Below, in pieces: positions 56,610 to 64,000 of a stretch of 64,000 bases of DNA. The translations under genes were made by a program, and so were the position numbers. Within the stretch, counting starts at the first letter, position 1. The number at the start of each line of letters is the position of its first letter. Below the pieces are notes generated by a model. It did not search any database. It saw only the letters and a program-made list of their open reading frames with translations, and was not told the DNA's origin. Where the stretch lies: positions 2,827,575 through 2,891,574 of the forward strand of contig NZ_AP023420.1 in the NCBI RefSeq assembly GCF_018408705.1. The letters run 5' to 3'. The stretch is from Pusillibacter faecalis. Its GTDB lineage: Bacteria; Bacillota; Clostridia; Oscillospirales; Oscillospiraceae.

Positions 56610-56641
56610 CATTATACTTCATCAACCTAAAGAATGGAAGA
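56610..56641 (-). promoter_or_regulatory. Shared cassette promoter, copy L1
   Basis: On the minus strand, TTCCAT, 17 bases, TATAAT. The same about 31 bases recur upstream of cargo Q (57432-57463) and cargo Y (60829-60860) with one or two changes. Confidence 0.6.
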
Positions 56642-56663
56642 TTTTTTCTTGCCTCCCAAAGCA

Positions 56664-56789
56664 AAAGCACCTGTCATTTTCAAAACGAAGACAGCAAGTG
56701 TCTTAGAGTTCCACATTCTATTTTGAGTGCAAAAAAGCAGGAGAACTTTTCAGATTTCCTGCTTAGTAAAGCTGTGAAGATTTAATTGT
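56664..56789. repeat. Cassette repeat B
   Basis: A 126-base copy of repeat A with scattered differences, including the terminator hairpin. It keeps the GAGTTCCA that encodes the last codons of mob in repeat C, but no mob gene is here. Confidence 0.75.
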
Positions 56790-56847
56790 AGTCAGTTTTT
56801 CTTATACCATCCGAAATTTATACTTTAATGTTCTCTCATAACAAAAA

Positions 56848-57357
56848 TCAATTTTGTCCTCCAACAAAAATACCGTTTGGGGGATTATCCCATATAAAAT
56901 TATCCTCAGCCACTTCGCTCTCCAATGCAATTTCAATTTTATATATCCCCACATTTTGAGCATTTTCATCATCCTCACTATACATATAAAAATTCATACA
57001 ATACCGTTCCTTCTCTGTCAATATGAGATACATACCATCCAATTCCGTTTTCCTTTTACCATAGTTGCTTTCACTTGATGATGCACAATCGCCCTCAAAA
57101 CTTTGGATACTGCCCTCAATATAATCGAAAAAATCAGAGATTTCAGTGTCTAAATTCTCAATGCTCTTTTTGCTTTCTTCGGAAAATAGAGATTTGAGTT
57201 TCTCTGAATCCTGTTGCTTACATGCCTCGATAATTTGTTGACACATCTTATCCGTTTCATTTTGTTCAGAGCTAAACCAGTCATTGAAATATTTGTTAGA
57301 GCAGCCTGTTAAACCGAGTATAATAATCACACTGGAAAGCAACAATACTTTTTTCAT
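56848..57357 (-). CDS. Cargo Q: DUF5104-like lipoprotein
   Basis: A 169-residue protein with a type II signal peptide, MKKVLLLSSVIIILGLTGCS: lipobox LTGC with Cys19. The mature part starts with an acidic helical region (ETDKMCQQIIEACKQQDSEK) and then strands, resembling DUF5104 lipoproteins from memory. It is anchored outside the membrane. AAAGGATG precedes the ATG and promoter copy L2 is upstream. No partner is identified. Confidence 0.75.
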   Translation of the reverse strand: MKKVLLLSSVIIILGLTGCSNKYFNDWFSSEQNETDKMCQQIIEACKQQDSEKLKSLFSEESKKSIENLDTEISDFFDYIEGSIQSFEGDCASSSESNYGKRKTELDGMYLILTEKERYCMNFYMYSEDDENAQNVGIYKIEIALESEVAEDNFIWDNPPNGIFVGGQN

Positions 57358-57431
57358 ATAATTACATCCTTTACTGAATAATTGCAAAATCACTTATTGG
57401 ATTAAGGTCATTACAAAAAATTTCTTACTAT

Positions 57432-57463
57432 CATTATACTTCATCAACCTAAAGAATGGAAGA
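57432..57463 (-). promoter_or_regulatory. Shared cassette promoter, copy L2
   Basis: Nearly identical to L1 and L3; TTCCAT, 17 bases, TATAAT on the minus strand, upstream of cargo Q. Confidence 0.6.
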
Positions 57464-57485
57464 TATTTTCTTACTCCCTAAAGCA

Positions 57486-57545
57486 AAAGCACCTGTCATT
57501 TTCAAAGTGAAAACAGCAAGTGCTTTAGAGTTCCATATCCTGTTT
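57486..57545. repeat. Cassette repeat C (mob 3' end)
   Basis: The parental copy. It includes the last codons and stop of mob and the adjoining downstream sequence, which repeats A and B duplicate. Confidence 0.7.
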
Positions 57546-58757
57546 TTTGCTTTTTGCCTGATCCGTCCGGCTGACTTCACGCTCTGCAATTTCTTTCTTT
57601 TTGCGGCTCAACTGCTCTATAATAGAATTTTTGGCTTTCTTCTTGATTTGCTCCGTTCCGGCTTTTTTGACCTCCGGTTTCATCAGCGTGGTTTGGATTT
57701 TCTGAATGGTTGATTTCATAGCGTTTGTGATTCTGGCAATCACGCCATCCAATCGTTTCACTGCATACTCAACTTCTTTCTTTGAAGCCTTACGCTCAGG
57801 GGAGAGAACCCACGCTTTAGACTGCTCCACCAGCTTAATATCCTCCTTGTGCGTTTCCAGTTTTACAGTATCAGCAACGACCTCAACCGCCTTGTCATAG
57901 GCAATATCGGCAACCTCGTCCACCAGAGCTTCCACATCTTCAATCTTCATCGTGAGTTCTTCCAACTTTTGCTCCTGTGCTGCCAGTTGCTCCTTTTGCT
58001 TGAAAAGAATATAGTCCTGTTTTTCCAGATAAGCACGACCACCATATTCCGGTTCTTCTTCCAGTTGTAAGCCATGCTTTTTCGCCACATCAAACAACAG
58101 CACTCGGCAGGCTGAATCGAAAGTCATCTTGCGGTTATTTTTTCTTCCGACAGGCTTCTCCGGTTCTGGCAGTTCAAACCCCAGTGCTTCCAAAGCCTTT
58201 TCCTGTTGTGGGGCAATCTCCCCATATTGATTTTCACAGTCGAACACATGACGCTCGTGAATATGAGGGGTGCTTTCATCCAAGTGCAGTGCCCAATTCA
58301 GGATATGGACATGAGAGCCGAAACGCTCATTTACGATTTCCATAAATTCTGTGACGATCTCAATGAGCAGTTCTGGTGGAACATGATTATCAAGCGTTCC
58401 AATCTGATAGACCGTTTCCTCTGGGCAGGTCTTTTTGCTTTTGAGCAAATCTCCGGTTTCCTTATTTCTTTCAGGGTGTCGGTTCTTCACATTTCTTTCG
58501 TTCTGTCCGGTCACAAAATCACGATACCGCTGACGATAAAAAAGCTGTTCCACATCTTCAAAAGTGGCAGACAGCTCATTTTCCTTTTCGGGATTTTTGA
58601 AATTGCGGAAGCCATTGTAACAGTCCCAATAGAGATTTTGTTTGGCTCGTTCTTCGTCAATGTGTTCGCTGTTGGCAATGTCAAAACTGCGGTCATTGTG
58701 CTTCGGATTATAAACGCCATTCTTTCCGGCTCGTCCATTGTGCCTTGTTAATTTCAC
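57525..58757 (-). CDS. Mobilization relaxase of Element 3
   Basis: A 410-residue Mob protein. The N-terminal part has HNGRAGKNGVYNPKHNDRSF and the metal-site motif NWALHLDESTPHIHERHVF near residue 160, typical of MobA/MobV-like enzymes in Tn4451-like transposons. From residue 250 it is a long coiled coil (LAAQEQKLEELTMKIEDVEA). A GTG start at 58757 has GGAGGAAC 7 bases upstream. A strong hairpin 90 bases upstream is the likely transfer origin. Confidence 0.85.
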   Translation of the reverse strand: MKLTRHNGRAGKNGVYNPKHNDRSFDIANSEHIDEERAKQNLYWDCYNGFRNFKNPEKENELSATFEDVEQLFYRQRYRDFVTGQNERNVKNRHPERNKETGDLLKSKKTCPEETVYQIGTLDNHVPPELLIEIVTEFMEIVNERFGSHVHILNWALHLDESTPHIHERHVFDCENQYGEIAPQQEKALEALGFELPEPEKPVGRKNNRKMTFDSACRVLLFDVAKKHGLQLEEEPEYGGRAYLEKQDYILFKQKEQLAAQEQKLEELTMKIEDVEALVDEVADIAYDKAVEVVADTVKLETHKEDIKLVEQSKAWVLSPERKASKKEVEYAVKRLDGVIARITNAMKSTIQKIQTTLMKPEVKKAGTEQIKKKAKNSIIEQLSRKKKEIAEREVSRTDQAKSKKQDMEL

Positions 58758-58842
58758 ATGAGTTCCTCCTTCTTTTTGATTTCCCCGACAGGGGAGAAGG
58801 GCAGCGAAGCTGATTCCTTGCGGCTTTCTGCGTCAAGTAATA

Positions 58843-58877
58843 CCCAGTACTAAGTGGCGAAACGCCACTTAACTGGG
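58843..58877. other. Candidate oriT hairpin of Element 3
   Basis: The nested perfect palindromes CCCAGT (58843-58848) / ACTGGG (58872-58877) and TAAGTGGCG (58851-58859) / CGCCACTTA (58863-58871) have an AAA loop. The position just upstream of the mob gene is where oriT is expected. The rest of 58,758-59,040 has no gene. Confidence 0.6.
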
Positions 58878-59040
58878 CAAGGCTGCCGCCCTTGACCTGC
58901 ACAGGGGTATTGCATTCCCTGTACCCATGCACAAAGGGTTGCACCCTCTGTACTCCCGCCCGAACAAACTGACTTCGCCCCGTCTCAAGCTCTGTCAGTT
59001 CCTTCGGTTTTACAAAACAGTCCACCGGACTATTTTGCAA

Positions 59041-59119
59041 AAAGAAAAACCGACGCATGATTGCTTTACGCTCAATACATCGGTTTCTTCATCTGACCTT
59101 GACGGTCATATTCAGTTGT
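59041..59119. repeat. Cassette repeat D1
   Basis: 79 bases almost identical to D2 (60075-60152). It contains an AAACCGA/TCGGTTT terminator-like stem, downstream of cargo X. Confidence 0.75.
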
Positions 59120-59143
59120 GGCAGATTAGACAATTTGAAAAAA

Positions 59144-59893
59144 TTACTCTGGCATATCTACTGAATAACTTAGATTGTTTCCTCTCTTGTCGCTCTTTAA
59201 ATCATCATAATACCATAGATACATCGTTCTGTCATATACATTGATTTCAATAACACCATCTGGCTTTTGACCTTCTACTTCTAATGAGTAAATTTCCTTA
59301 TCATGTGCATAGCCAAAAACAAATCTGGTATCTGGATAATTTGGATTCAAGTCCTGTTGAAAATCACTTAATTTTAAAGATGAATGAATTAGTTCTGTAA
59401 TATCAGATATAAGAATGCTATCCGCTTTAGTTGTAACCGGTGTAGCATTCATAAACGCATATTGTACAGTTGTTTCCTCCACCTGTTTTTTGCAGCGTGC
59501 CATCACAAAACCTTGAACGGGATCATTATCGCTTCCTGCCCGATAGAAAATCGTATCATACTGTTTGCCATTCCATATATGCAATATTTCATCAACATGA
59601 TTAAGAAAATCTTCTGGAACAGAAAATTCTTCATTTTCAGTATTCAAAGGAGAATTCAAAATAGCTTCTTCGACAGAACTATAATATATGAGTTCAGAAT
59701 CCTTTTTATCGTAATCGCTCAAATTGAATTCGACATATGCATTGTCTTTATTGTCATCTTCCGGAACATAAGTATAGCGACCATTTTCAATATGGTCATC
59801 ATAATCAACAAACAGTCCAATACATATCAGTGCTGCAAAAATCAAAAAGACTATTCCTATAATGATTAGCAATATTTTCAAAAATTTTTTCAT
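59144..59893 (-). CDS. Cargo X: membrane-anchored protein of unknown function
   Basis: A 249-residue AT-rich gene. One N-terminal helix (residues about 5-27, LKILLIIIGIVFLIFAALICIG) anchors an extracytoplasmic domain with FNLSDYDKKDSELIYYSSVE and WNGKQYDTIFYRAGSD. No family is recognised. AGAAGGTGG precedes the ATG. It lies between repeats E1 and D1. Confidence 0.7.
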   Translation of the reverse strand: MKKFLKILLIIIGIVFLIFAALICIGLFVDYDDHIENGRYTYVPEDDNKDNAYVEFNLSDYDKKDSELIYYSSVEEAILNSPLNTENEEFSVPEDFLNHVDEILHIWNGKQYDTIFYRAGSDNDPVQGFVMARCKKQVEETTVQYAFMNATPVTTKADSILISDITELIHSSLKLSDFQQDLNPNYPDTRFVFGYAHDKEIYSLEVEGQKPDGVIEINVYDRTMYLWYYDDLKSDKRGNNLSYSVDMPE

Positions 59894-59986
59894 ACAAAAG
59901 TCCACCTTCTTGCTTCATTTCAGTAAATTATATCATACCGATATGAACAATTCAATTTACACTCTATCAAGTAGTTTTTTTACTTA

Positions 59987-60054
59987 CCTGTAACGCACAT
60001 TTCTGCAAAATCCATAGTCCCCGATACTTTCCTCACAGGCGATATACAGTCGGA
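59987..60054. repeat. Cassette repeat E1
   Basis: Starts CCTGTAACGCACATTTCTGC and ends TCCTCACAGGCGATA. It matches E2 (60892-60950) with a few substitutions and marks the upstream edge of the cargo X unit. Confidence 0.75.
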
Positions 60055-60074
60055 ATTCTGTCAGCTCATGAAAT

Positions 60075-60152
60075 AAGAAAAACCGACGCATGATCGCTTT
60101 ACGCTCAATACATCGGTTTCTTCATCCGACTTTGACGGTCATATTCAGTTGT
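60075..60152. repeat. Cassette repeat D2
   Basis: A 78-base near-copy of D1, directly downstream of cargo Y. It contains the same terminator-like stem. Confidence 0.75.
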
Positions 60153-60180
60153 CTAACATCGTACTGTTATAAAATCTATG

Positions 60181-60750
60181 TCATTTACGATTCTTCTTAT
60201 GCTGATTTGTCCAGTAAGATTTTACAGGGATTCTTCTTCTCTCTATATCTTCCATAAATTCTTCTTTATCGATATTACTATCAATGGTAAATAGCTTTTC
60301 CCCATTTACATATACACGCACAGAACCTTTTTTTCTCTCGCAGTAGGTAATATCCCCAAAACGAAAAGTTCTCTTTTTTCCAAAAGTTGACCGCCATGTG
60401 ATTTCATCTCCGTTCACTTCCAGTTTCCACATTACCATATTGACTATTCCGCTTATGCCTACTAAAAAAAATATTCCAAATATACAAATGACAAACATAT
60501 CTTCTTTTTCCCTAAGACTCATAGCCGTACAACAAGCAAAAAAAATTGTACCTACGATAAATGCCACGACAAGGAATTTCTCTGTTTTTATTGTATAATG
60601 CGTTCTAATTATTCCCTTTTTCTGTTCTTCCTCTCGTTCTTTAGCTCTCTTTTGTTGAAGATTTACAAGATATTTCAAAAGAAGAAGTACAACTAAATAG
60701 GGGCCTATTTGTGTAATTATATTCAAACACATTCGTAAAAAATCATTCAT
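60181..60750 (-). CDS. Cargo Y: membrane protein with PH-like C-terminal part
   Basis: A 189-residue protein with helix 1 near residues 11-30 (IGPYLVVLLLLKYLVNL) and two more helices around residues 57-110. The C-terminal domain (KLEVNGDEITWRSTFGKKRT, FRFGDITYCERKKGSVRVYV) resembles the bacterial PH-like fold of small membrane proteins. GGAGGG precedes the ATG and promoter copy L3 lies upstream. Function is unknown. Confidence 0.7.
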   Translation of the reverse strand: MNDFLRMCLNIITQIGPYLVVLLLLKYLVNLQQKRAKEREEEQKKGIIRTHYTIKTEKFLVVAFIVGTIFFACCTAMSLREKEDMFVICIFGIFFLVGISGIVNMVMWKLEVNGDEITWRSTFGKKRTFRFGDITYCERKKGSVRVYVNGEKLFTIDSNIDKEEFMEDIERRRIPVKSYWTNQHKKNRK

Positions 60751-60828
60751 TTTTTGCCCTCCATAGTTCCAGCTATATAAAAATGATTGTTTGAAATCGA
60801 GTATTAAAAACCTCAATTTTTCATATCT

Positions 60829-60860
60829 CATTATACTTCATCAACTTAAAGAATGGAAGA
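60829..60860 (-). promoter_or_regulatory. Shared cassette promoter, copy L3
   Basis: Third copy of the TTCCAT, 17-base, TATAAT module, upstream of cargo Y. Confidence 0.6.
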
Positions 60861-60891
60861 AAAAATTTTGTGTACAGAGTTCCTGTTCAAA

Positions 60892-60950
60892 CCTTGTAAC
60901 GCACATTTCCGTAAAATTTATAGTCTCCGATACTTTCCTCACAGGCGATA
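60892..60950. repeat. Cassette repeat E2
   Basis: Near-copy of E1, just downstream of the backbone gene at 60998. Confidence 0.75.
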
Positions 60951-60997
60951 GGCAACGGTCAAAACATCAGGTTTGCACCTGACATTTTAACCGCATA

Positions 60998-61306
60998 TCA
61001 GCCCTGATTATCACAGTATCCCTGCTGGCTGTTCAGCCCATGCTTTTTCGCATATTCACTGGCTTTCTGTCTGCGTTCCTCACTGTAAGGCGGCAGGAAA
61101 CGGATAGACAGACGGGACTTTGCCAGCTCATAAGAAACACCGCCTTGAACATTGGATTTTTCCAGTCGGCAAAGGTCAGGGTACTTCTTAGCAAAAGCAG
61201 CCAACCTCTTTTTCAATCCGGCGTTGTGGGTGTAGATATTTGCCTTGTCCTCGCCCTCATTAAAGAGAACGATTGTTTCTTTCTCAATCTTCGTCAGTCT
61301 CGTCAT
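60998..61306 (-). CDS. Conserved Tn4451-type small protein
   Basis: A 102-residue basic protein with IEKETIVLFNEGEDKANIYT, LKKRLAAFAKKYPDLCRLEK and YSEERRQKASEYAKKHG. It looks DNA- or protein-binding and helical, but I cannot name a domain. GGGAGGG precedes the ATG. It overlaps the upstream gene by 23 bases and belongs to the backbone, not to the cargo cassettes. Confidence 0.72.
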   Translation of the reverse strand: MTRLTKIEKETIVLFNEGEDKANIYTHNAGLKKRLAAFAKKYPDLCRLEKSNVQGGVSYELAKSRLSIRFLPPYSEERRQKASEYAKKHGLNSQQGYCDNQG

Positions 61307-61532
61307 AGCAGCCCTCCCTATGGTTTTTCAACACACGCAGCTTGCAGTAAAAGCAGCGATACCACCTTTCAACACCCTCAGCACTCAGCTTGACGGAAAG
61401 CATATAAAACAGCTTCTTCGCCACTGGATCGGGTGCAAGGGCAGCTACCATACGCAAACGCTCGACAGTTGCTTTCAGGTTCGGACAGCCAAAGGCATAA
61501 AGGGCTTCCATTTCATTCCGGTTCATCTTCAT
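61284..61532 (-). CDS. Conserved Tn4451-type small cysteine-containing protein
   Basis: An 82-residue protein, MKMNRNEMEALYAFGCPNLK then LAPDPVAKKLFYMLSVKLS, with a C-terminal cluster WYRCFYCKLRV. AAGGAGGAAAAC precedes ATG 61532. Overlap with the next gene indicates coupled translation. Function is unknown; similar genes accompany Tn4451-like transposons. Confidence 0.72.
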   Translation of the reverse strand: MKMNRNEMEALYAFGCPNLKATVERLRMVAALAPDPVAKKLFYMLSVKLSAEGVERWYRCFYCKLRVLKNHREGCYDETDED

Positions 61533-61641
61533 TGTGTTTTCCTCCTTAAAGTTTGATAAATGAAAAGCGACAGACACTTCATAAGGAAATACCTGTCGCT
61601 TCGTTTACGATACAAATTTGTTGGTTTTGGACTTGATAAAA

Positions 61642-62025
61642 TCAGCAGTAAATCATTTCCTGTCTGATGATTTCTTCGGCTCGGTTACGGATAGAGTTCA
61701 TGGACTGTACCCACAACATCTGATTGTCTGCTTTCATGGTTTCGGTCACGCCCTCGGCTTGTTTCATCTGCTCAATGATAAGGCTGCACCTTTCCGTTGC
61801 CTGTTCGTTCAGATCAGCAAGGTAAGTATGCAGTTCGCCGGATAAACAGAGGGCAGAGAACCTTGCAGGGCGGTACTGCTCCAAATATGTCCTGTGCAGT
61901 CTGCCCCACATACCGATAGGGCGGTGTTCCTCCGGTAGCTTCAAGTCCGGCACATAGTAATCACCCACAAGAACATAGTCCAGACCGTTGCTTTCGTCAT
62001 GGATTCGTAGTTTCAATTCTGTCAT
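61642..62025 (-). CDS. Transposon-encoded protein TnpV
   Basis: A 127-residue protein with YVLVGDYYVPDLKLPEEHRP, IGMWGRLHRTYLEQYRPARF and a helical C-terminus with MNSIRNRAEEIIRQEMIY, the TnpV family pattern. AAAGGAGAAAA precedes the ATG, which overlaps the recombinase stop as ATGA. It is therefore made together with the recombinase; its role in excision is undefined. Confidence 0.85.
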   Translation of the reverse strand: MTELKLRIHDESNGLDYVLVGDYYVPDLKLPEEHRPIGMWGRLHRTYLEQYRPARFSALCLSGELHTYLADLNEQATERCSLIIEQMKQAEGVTETMKADNQMLWVQSMNSIRNRAEEIIRQEMIYC

Positions 62026-63944
62026 GCTATTTTTTCTCCTTTCACTTTTTGCCGATTTGATTTGCTTGTGGCGTTCTGTTCAACACACACATTGCTATCA
62101 GAGCTTTTTTCTTCTGCTATACGCTCATGCTCCGCAAATTCTTTTGATTTCTCACGAATCTTTTTCATATACTTACGATTGGATTCTCGTTTTCTGCGAA
62201 GTCGTTCCGCCTCTTTTTCAGCAGCAATCCTTTCTTCCTCGGTTGGTTCATGCTGCTCCACAGGTACTTGAAATTGCCCGACATAGTTAAGATATATCTC
62301 CACCTCTGTGGTGCGGTCTGCACCTTTTCCTTGTGGCTCGTGAACCAGTATTTTGTCGATAAATTCATTTATCATGGCAGGAGTAAGTTCTGTAATGTTC
62401 TCATACTTTTTAACCAGCTTTAGAAAACGCTCCACATTATTTTGACCGCCTATAATCCGTTGCATATCAGCGGTGTCAGTCTCAATAATCTTGTTCAGCT
62501 CGTTCTGCTCATTTTCATAATCAGTAAGCATACTCTGAAAAAGTCTGTCCGGCAATCTTCCAATCACATTATCTTCATAGATTTTCCTGATAAGCATATC
62601 CAGTTCGTGAACTCGCTTCTGATTTCTTTCAATGCGGTTTTTTACAGTTTCAGAAACAGCAATATCTTTCATCGCCGATTCTTCTTGCAGAGAATAAACA
62701 AACTCCCGCTCATTCAAAGAAACATAATGGCAAGTCTCCTGTATGGTTTTCAGAATGATGCTTTTAAGTGCTTTTGTTGAAATATGGTGGCAAGTACAAT
62801 GTCGGTCATACTTCTGATAAGCAAGATTATATGTGGAACATTCATAACAATCTGCCGGATTGGAATAACTTGTCCTTTTTTCGCCTTTGGCAGTATAGTA
62901 TATTCTTTCTCGCCCTTTCCGCTGCCTGTGATTATACATCGGCGCACCACAATCAGCACAGTAAATCTTTCCGGTCAGAACATTAGGCTCGCCCATAGGA
63001 TCTGCTTTTCTTACATTCTGTCTTAACTTTTGAGCAAGCAGCCATGTTTCTTCATCGACAATAGGCTCTTGTGTATCATCAAAAACCACCCAATCTTCCT
63101 TATCTGCCCTTTTCGTCTTTTTGTCCTTATAGGAATTTTTGAATGTCCTGAAATTGACAGTCTTTCCGATATACTCTGGTCGGGCAATCAGAGTAGTAAC
63201 CTGATTTCCTCGCCACATATACGGATTTTCTTTGTCATAGTTGCTTGCATGATTTCCAAGTCCCTTTTTGCCAAGATAATAAGATGGTCTTTCAATTTTT
63301 TCTTCTGAAAGTTCTCTTGCTATCTGATAAGGTCCTTTTCCCTCAATAGTCATGCGATAAATTCTGCGGACTACTTCAGCAGCTTCTTCATCAATAATCC
63401 AATGGTCGGGGTTTTCGGGGTCTTTCAAATAGCCGTATGGTGGGATATTACTTGTATGAGCGTTGCCGGAAGAACCTCTGGATTTCAGTACAGCTTTAAT
63501 TTTCTTACTTGTGTCCCTGACAAACCACTCATTCATGATATTCAGAAAAGGGGCAAACTCACTGGTTTCTTGACGGTCACTGTCAATACCATTATTGATT
63601 GCTATAAATCGAACTTCCTTTTCTCTAAACAGAATGTCAGTGAAAAAACCTACTTGCAGATGATCTCTGCCGATTCTGGACATATCTTTGCAGATACAGG
63701 CAGTGATTTCTCCGTTTTTAACACCTTCAACAAGTCTGTTCCATGAAGGTCTGTCAAAAGTCGCTCCACTCCAACCATCATCGGTAAAATGAACAAGATT
63801 CGTAAAACCATGTTTCATAGCATAATCTTCAAGCATTTGCTTTTGATGAACTATACTGTTACTCTCTCCAGCATTATCATCATCACGAGACAGTCTTTCA
63901 TACAAAGCAGTAATGCCATTGCTTCTATCTTTTTTTCTTCTCAT
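62022..63944 (-). CDS. Large serine recombinase of Element 3 (TnpX/TndX-like)
   Basis: A 640-residue recombinase. The catalytic domain has TALYERLSRDDDNAGES (Ser19), DDGWSGATFDRPSW and DMSRIGRDHLQVG. The recombinase domain includes NIPPYGYLKDPENPDHW. The zinc ribbon begins CADCGAPMYN, followed by a long coiled coil and a basic C-terminal tail (RLRRKRESNRKYMKKIREKS). The gene is intact and lies near the expected right end, so Element 3 may be mobile on its own. AAGAAAGGAG precedes the ATG. Confidence 0.95.
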   Translation of the reverse strand: MRRKKDRSNGITALYERLSRDDDNAGESNSIVHQKQMLEDYAMKHGFTNLVHFTDDGWSGATFDRPSWNRLVEGVKNGEITACICKDMSRIGRDHLQVGFFTDILFREKEVRFIAINNGIDSDRQETSEFAPFLNIMNEWFVRDTSKKIKAVLKSRGSSGNAHTSNIPPYGYLKDPENPDHWIIDEEAAEVVRRIYRMTIEGKGPYQIARELSEEKIERPSYYLGKKGLGNHASNYDKENPYMWRGNQVTTLIARPEYIGKTVNFRTFKNSYKDKKTKRADKEDWVVFDDTQEPIVDEETWLLAQKLRQNVRKADPMGEPNVLTGKIYCADCGAPMYNHRQRKGRERIYYTAKGEKRTSYSNPADCYECSTYNLAYQKYDRHCTCHHISTKALKSIILKTIQETCHYVSLNEREFVYSLQEESAMKDIAVSETVKNRIERNQKRVHELDMLIRKIYEDNVIGRLPDRLFQSMLTDYENEQNELNKIIETDTADMQRIIGGQNNVERFLKLVKKYENITELTPAMINEFIDKILVHEPQGKGADRTTEVEIYLNYVGQFQVPVEQHEPTEEERIAAEKEAERLRRKRESNRKYMKKIREKSKEFAEHERIAEEKSSDSNVCVEQNATSKSNRQKVKGEKIA

Positions 63945-64000
63945 GCTGAACTCCTTTCTTCAATTCCTATCCACTCCTTACGCTCACAAAATATCACATC

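Larger units (their letters stand above)
53496..64000. mobile_element. Element 3: Tn4451-like mobilizable transposon, left and central part
   Basis: Starts at the topB junction and continues past the window. Genes, all on the minus strand: TnpW, VapE, CHC2 primase, Mob, TnpV, large serine recombinase, two small conserved proteins and four cargo genes in repeat-bracketed cassettes. The recombinase lies at the far right, near the expected right end. Confidence 0.75.

Overview
The window is chromosomal DNA from a Gram-positive gut-type Clostridia. It carries a PolC-type polymerase, AbrB and SCIFF genes. Its 16S sequence matches, from memory, the Oscillospiraceae (Oscillibacter/Dysosmobacter-like lineage); no database comparison was made. 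Positions 1 to about 32,190 are ordinary GC-rich chromosome. The rest, to the window end, is a stack of mobile elements.

Chromosomal part. It opens with the 3' part of polC, then a DegV protein, an AbrB-zinc protein, an XRE regulator, an 8-oxoguanine-deaminase-like amidohydrolase, a dapF-dicarboxylate symporter operon, a TetR regulator and a PutP-type sodium symporter. An rRNA operon follows: two tandem promoters, 16S, tRNA-Ala, tRNA-Ile, 23S, tRNA-Lys, tRNA-Glu, and a 5S gene with its own consensus promoter and terminator. Next come VanW and PrsW proteins, a glycosyltransferase fused to a MarR-like DNA-binding domain, a SnoaL-like protein, and a SCIFF ranthipeptide precursor with its radical-SAM maturase and a translationally coupled PLP decarboxylase. 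The block ends with a ribokinase/SGNH-hydrolase pair, an XRE regulator coupled to a membrane-anchored PstS-like binding protein, and a PadR/DUF2812/DUF2812 operon with two identical operator palindromes.

Mobile part. A chromosomal XRE gene is broken at about 32,195 by Element 1, a mobilizable transposon carrying a MobV relaxase, a decayed repA, frameshifted aadE (streptomycin adenylyltransferase) and alpha/beta hydrolase genes, and an IS1182-family insertion. Element 1's serine recombinase gene is cut at about 39,741 by Element 2, a Tn1549-like conjugative or mobilizable element. Element 2 has its own large serine recombinase, a sigma factor, MobC and a MOBP relaxase, an 1,108-residue antirestriction fusion, and an RlmN/Cfr-like 23S rRNA methyltransferase behind a tet(M)-style attenuator. 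Element 2's topoisomerase III gene is cut at about 53,495 by Element 3, a Tn4451-like transposon (TnpW, VapE, CHC2 primase, Mob, TnpV, large serine recombinase). Element 3 carries four small membrane or lipoprotein cargo genes, each bracketed by repeated backbone sequence. None of the right-hand halves of the interrupted genes lies in the window, so the nesting is inferred from left junctions only.

Several genes in the 33-38 kb stretch contain one-base insertions, mostly in homopolymers. These may be true decay or assembly error, and read evidence would be needed to tell which. No CRISPR array was found.
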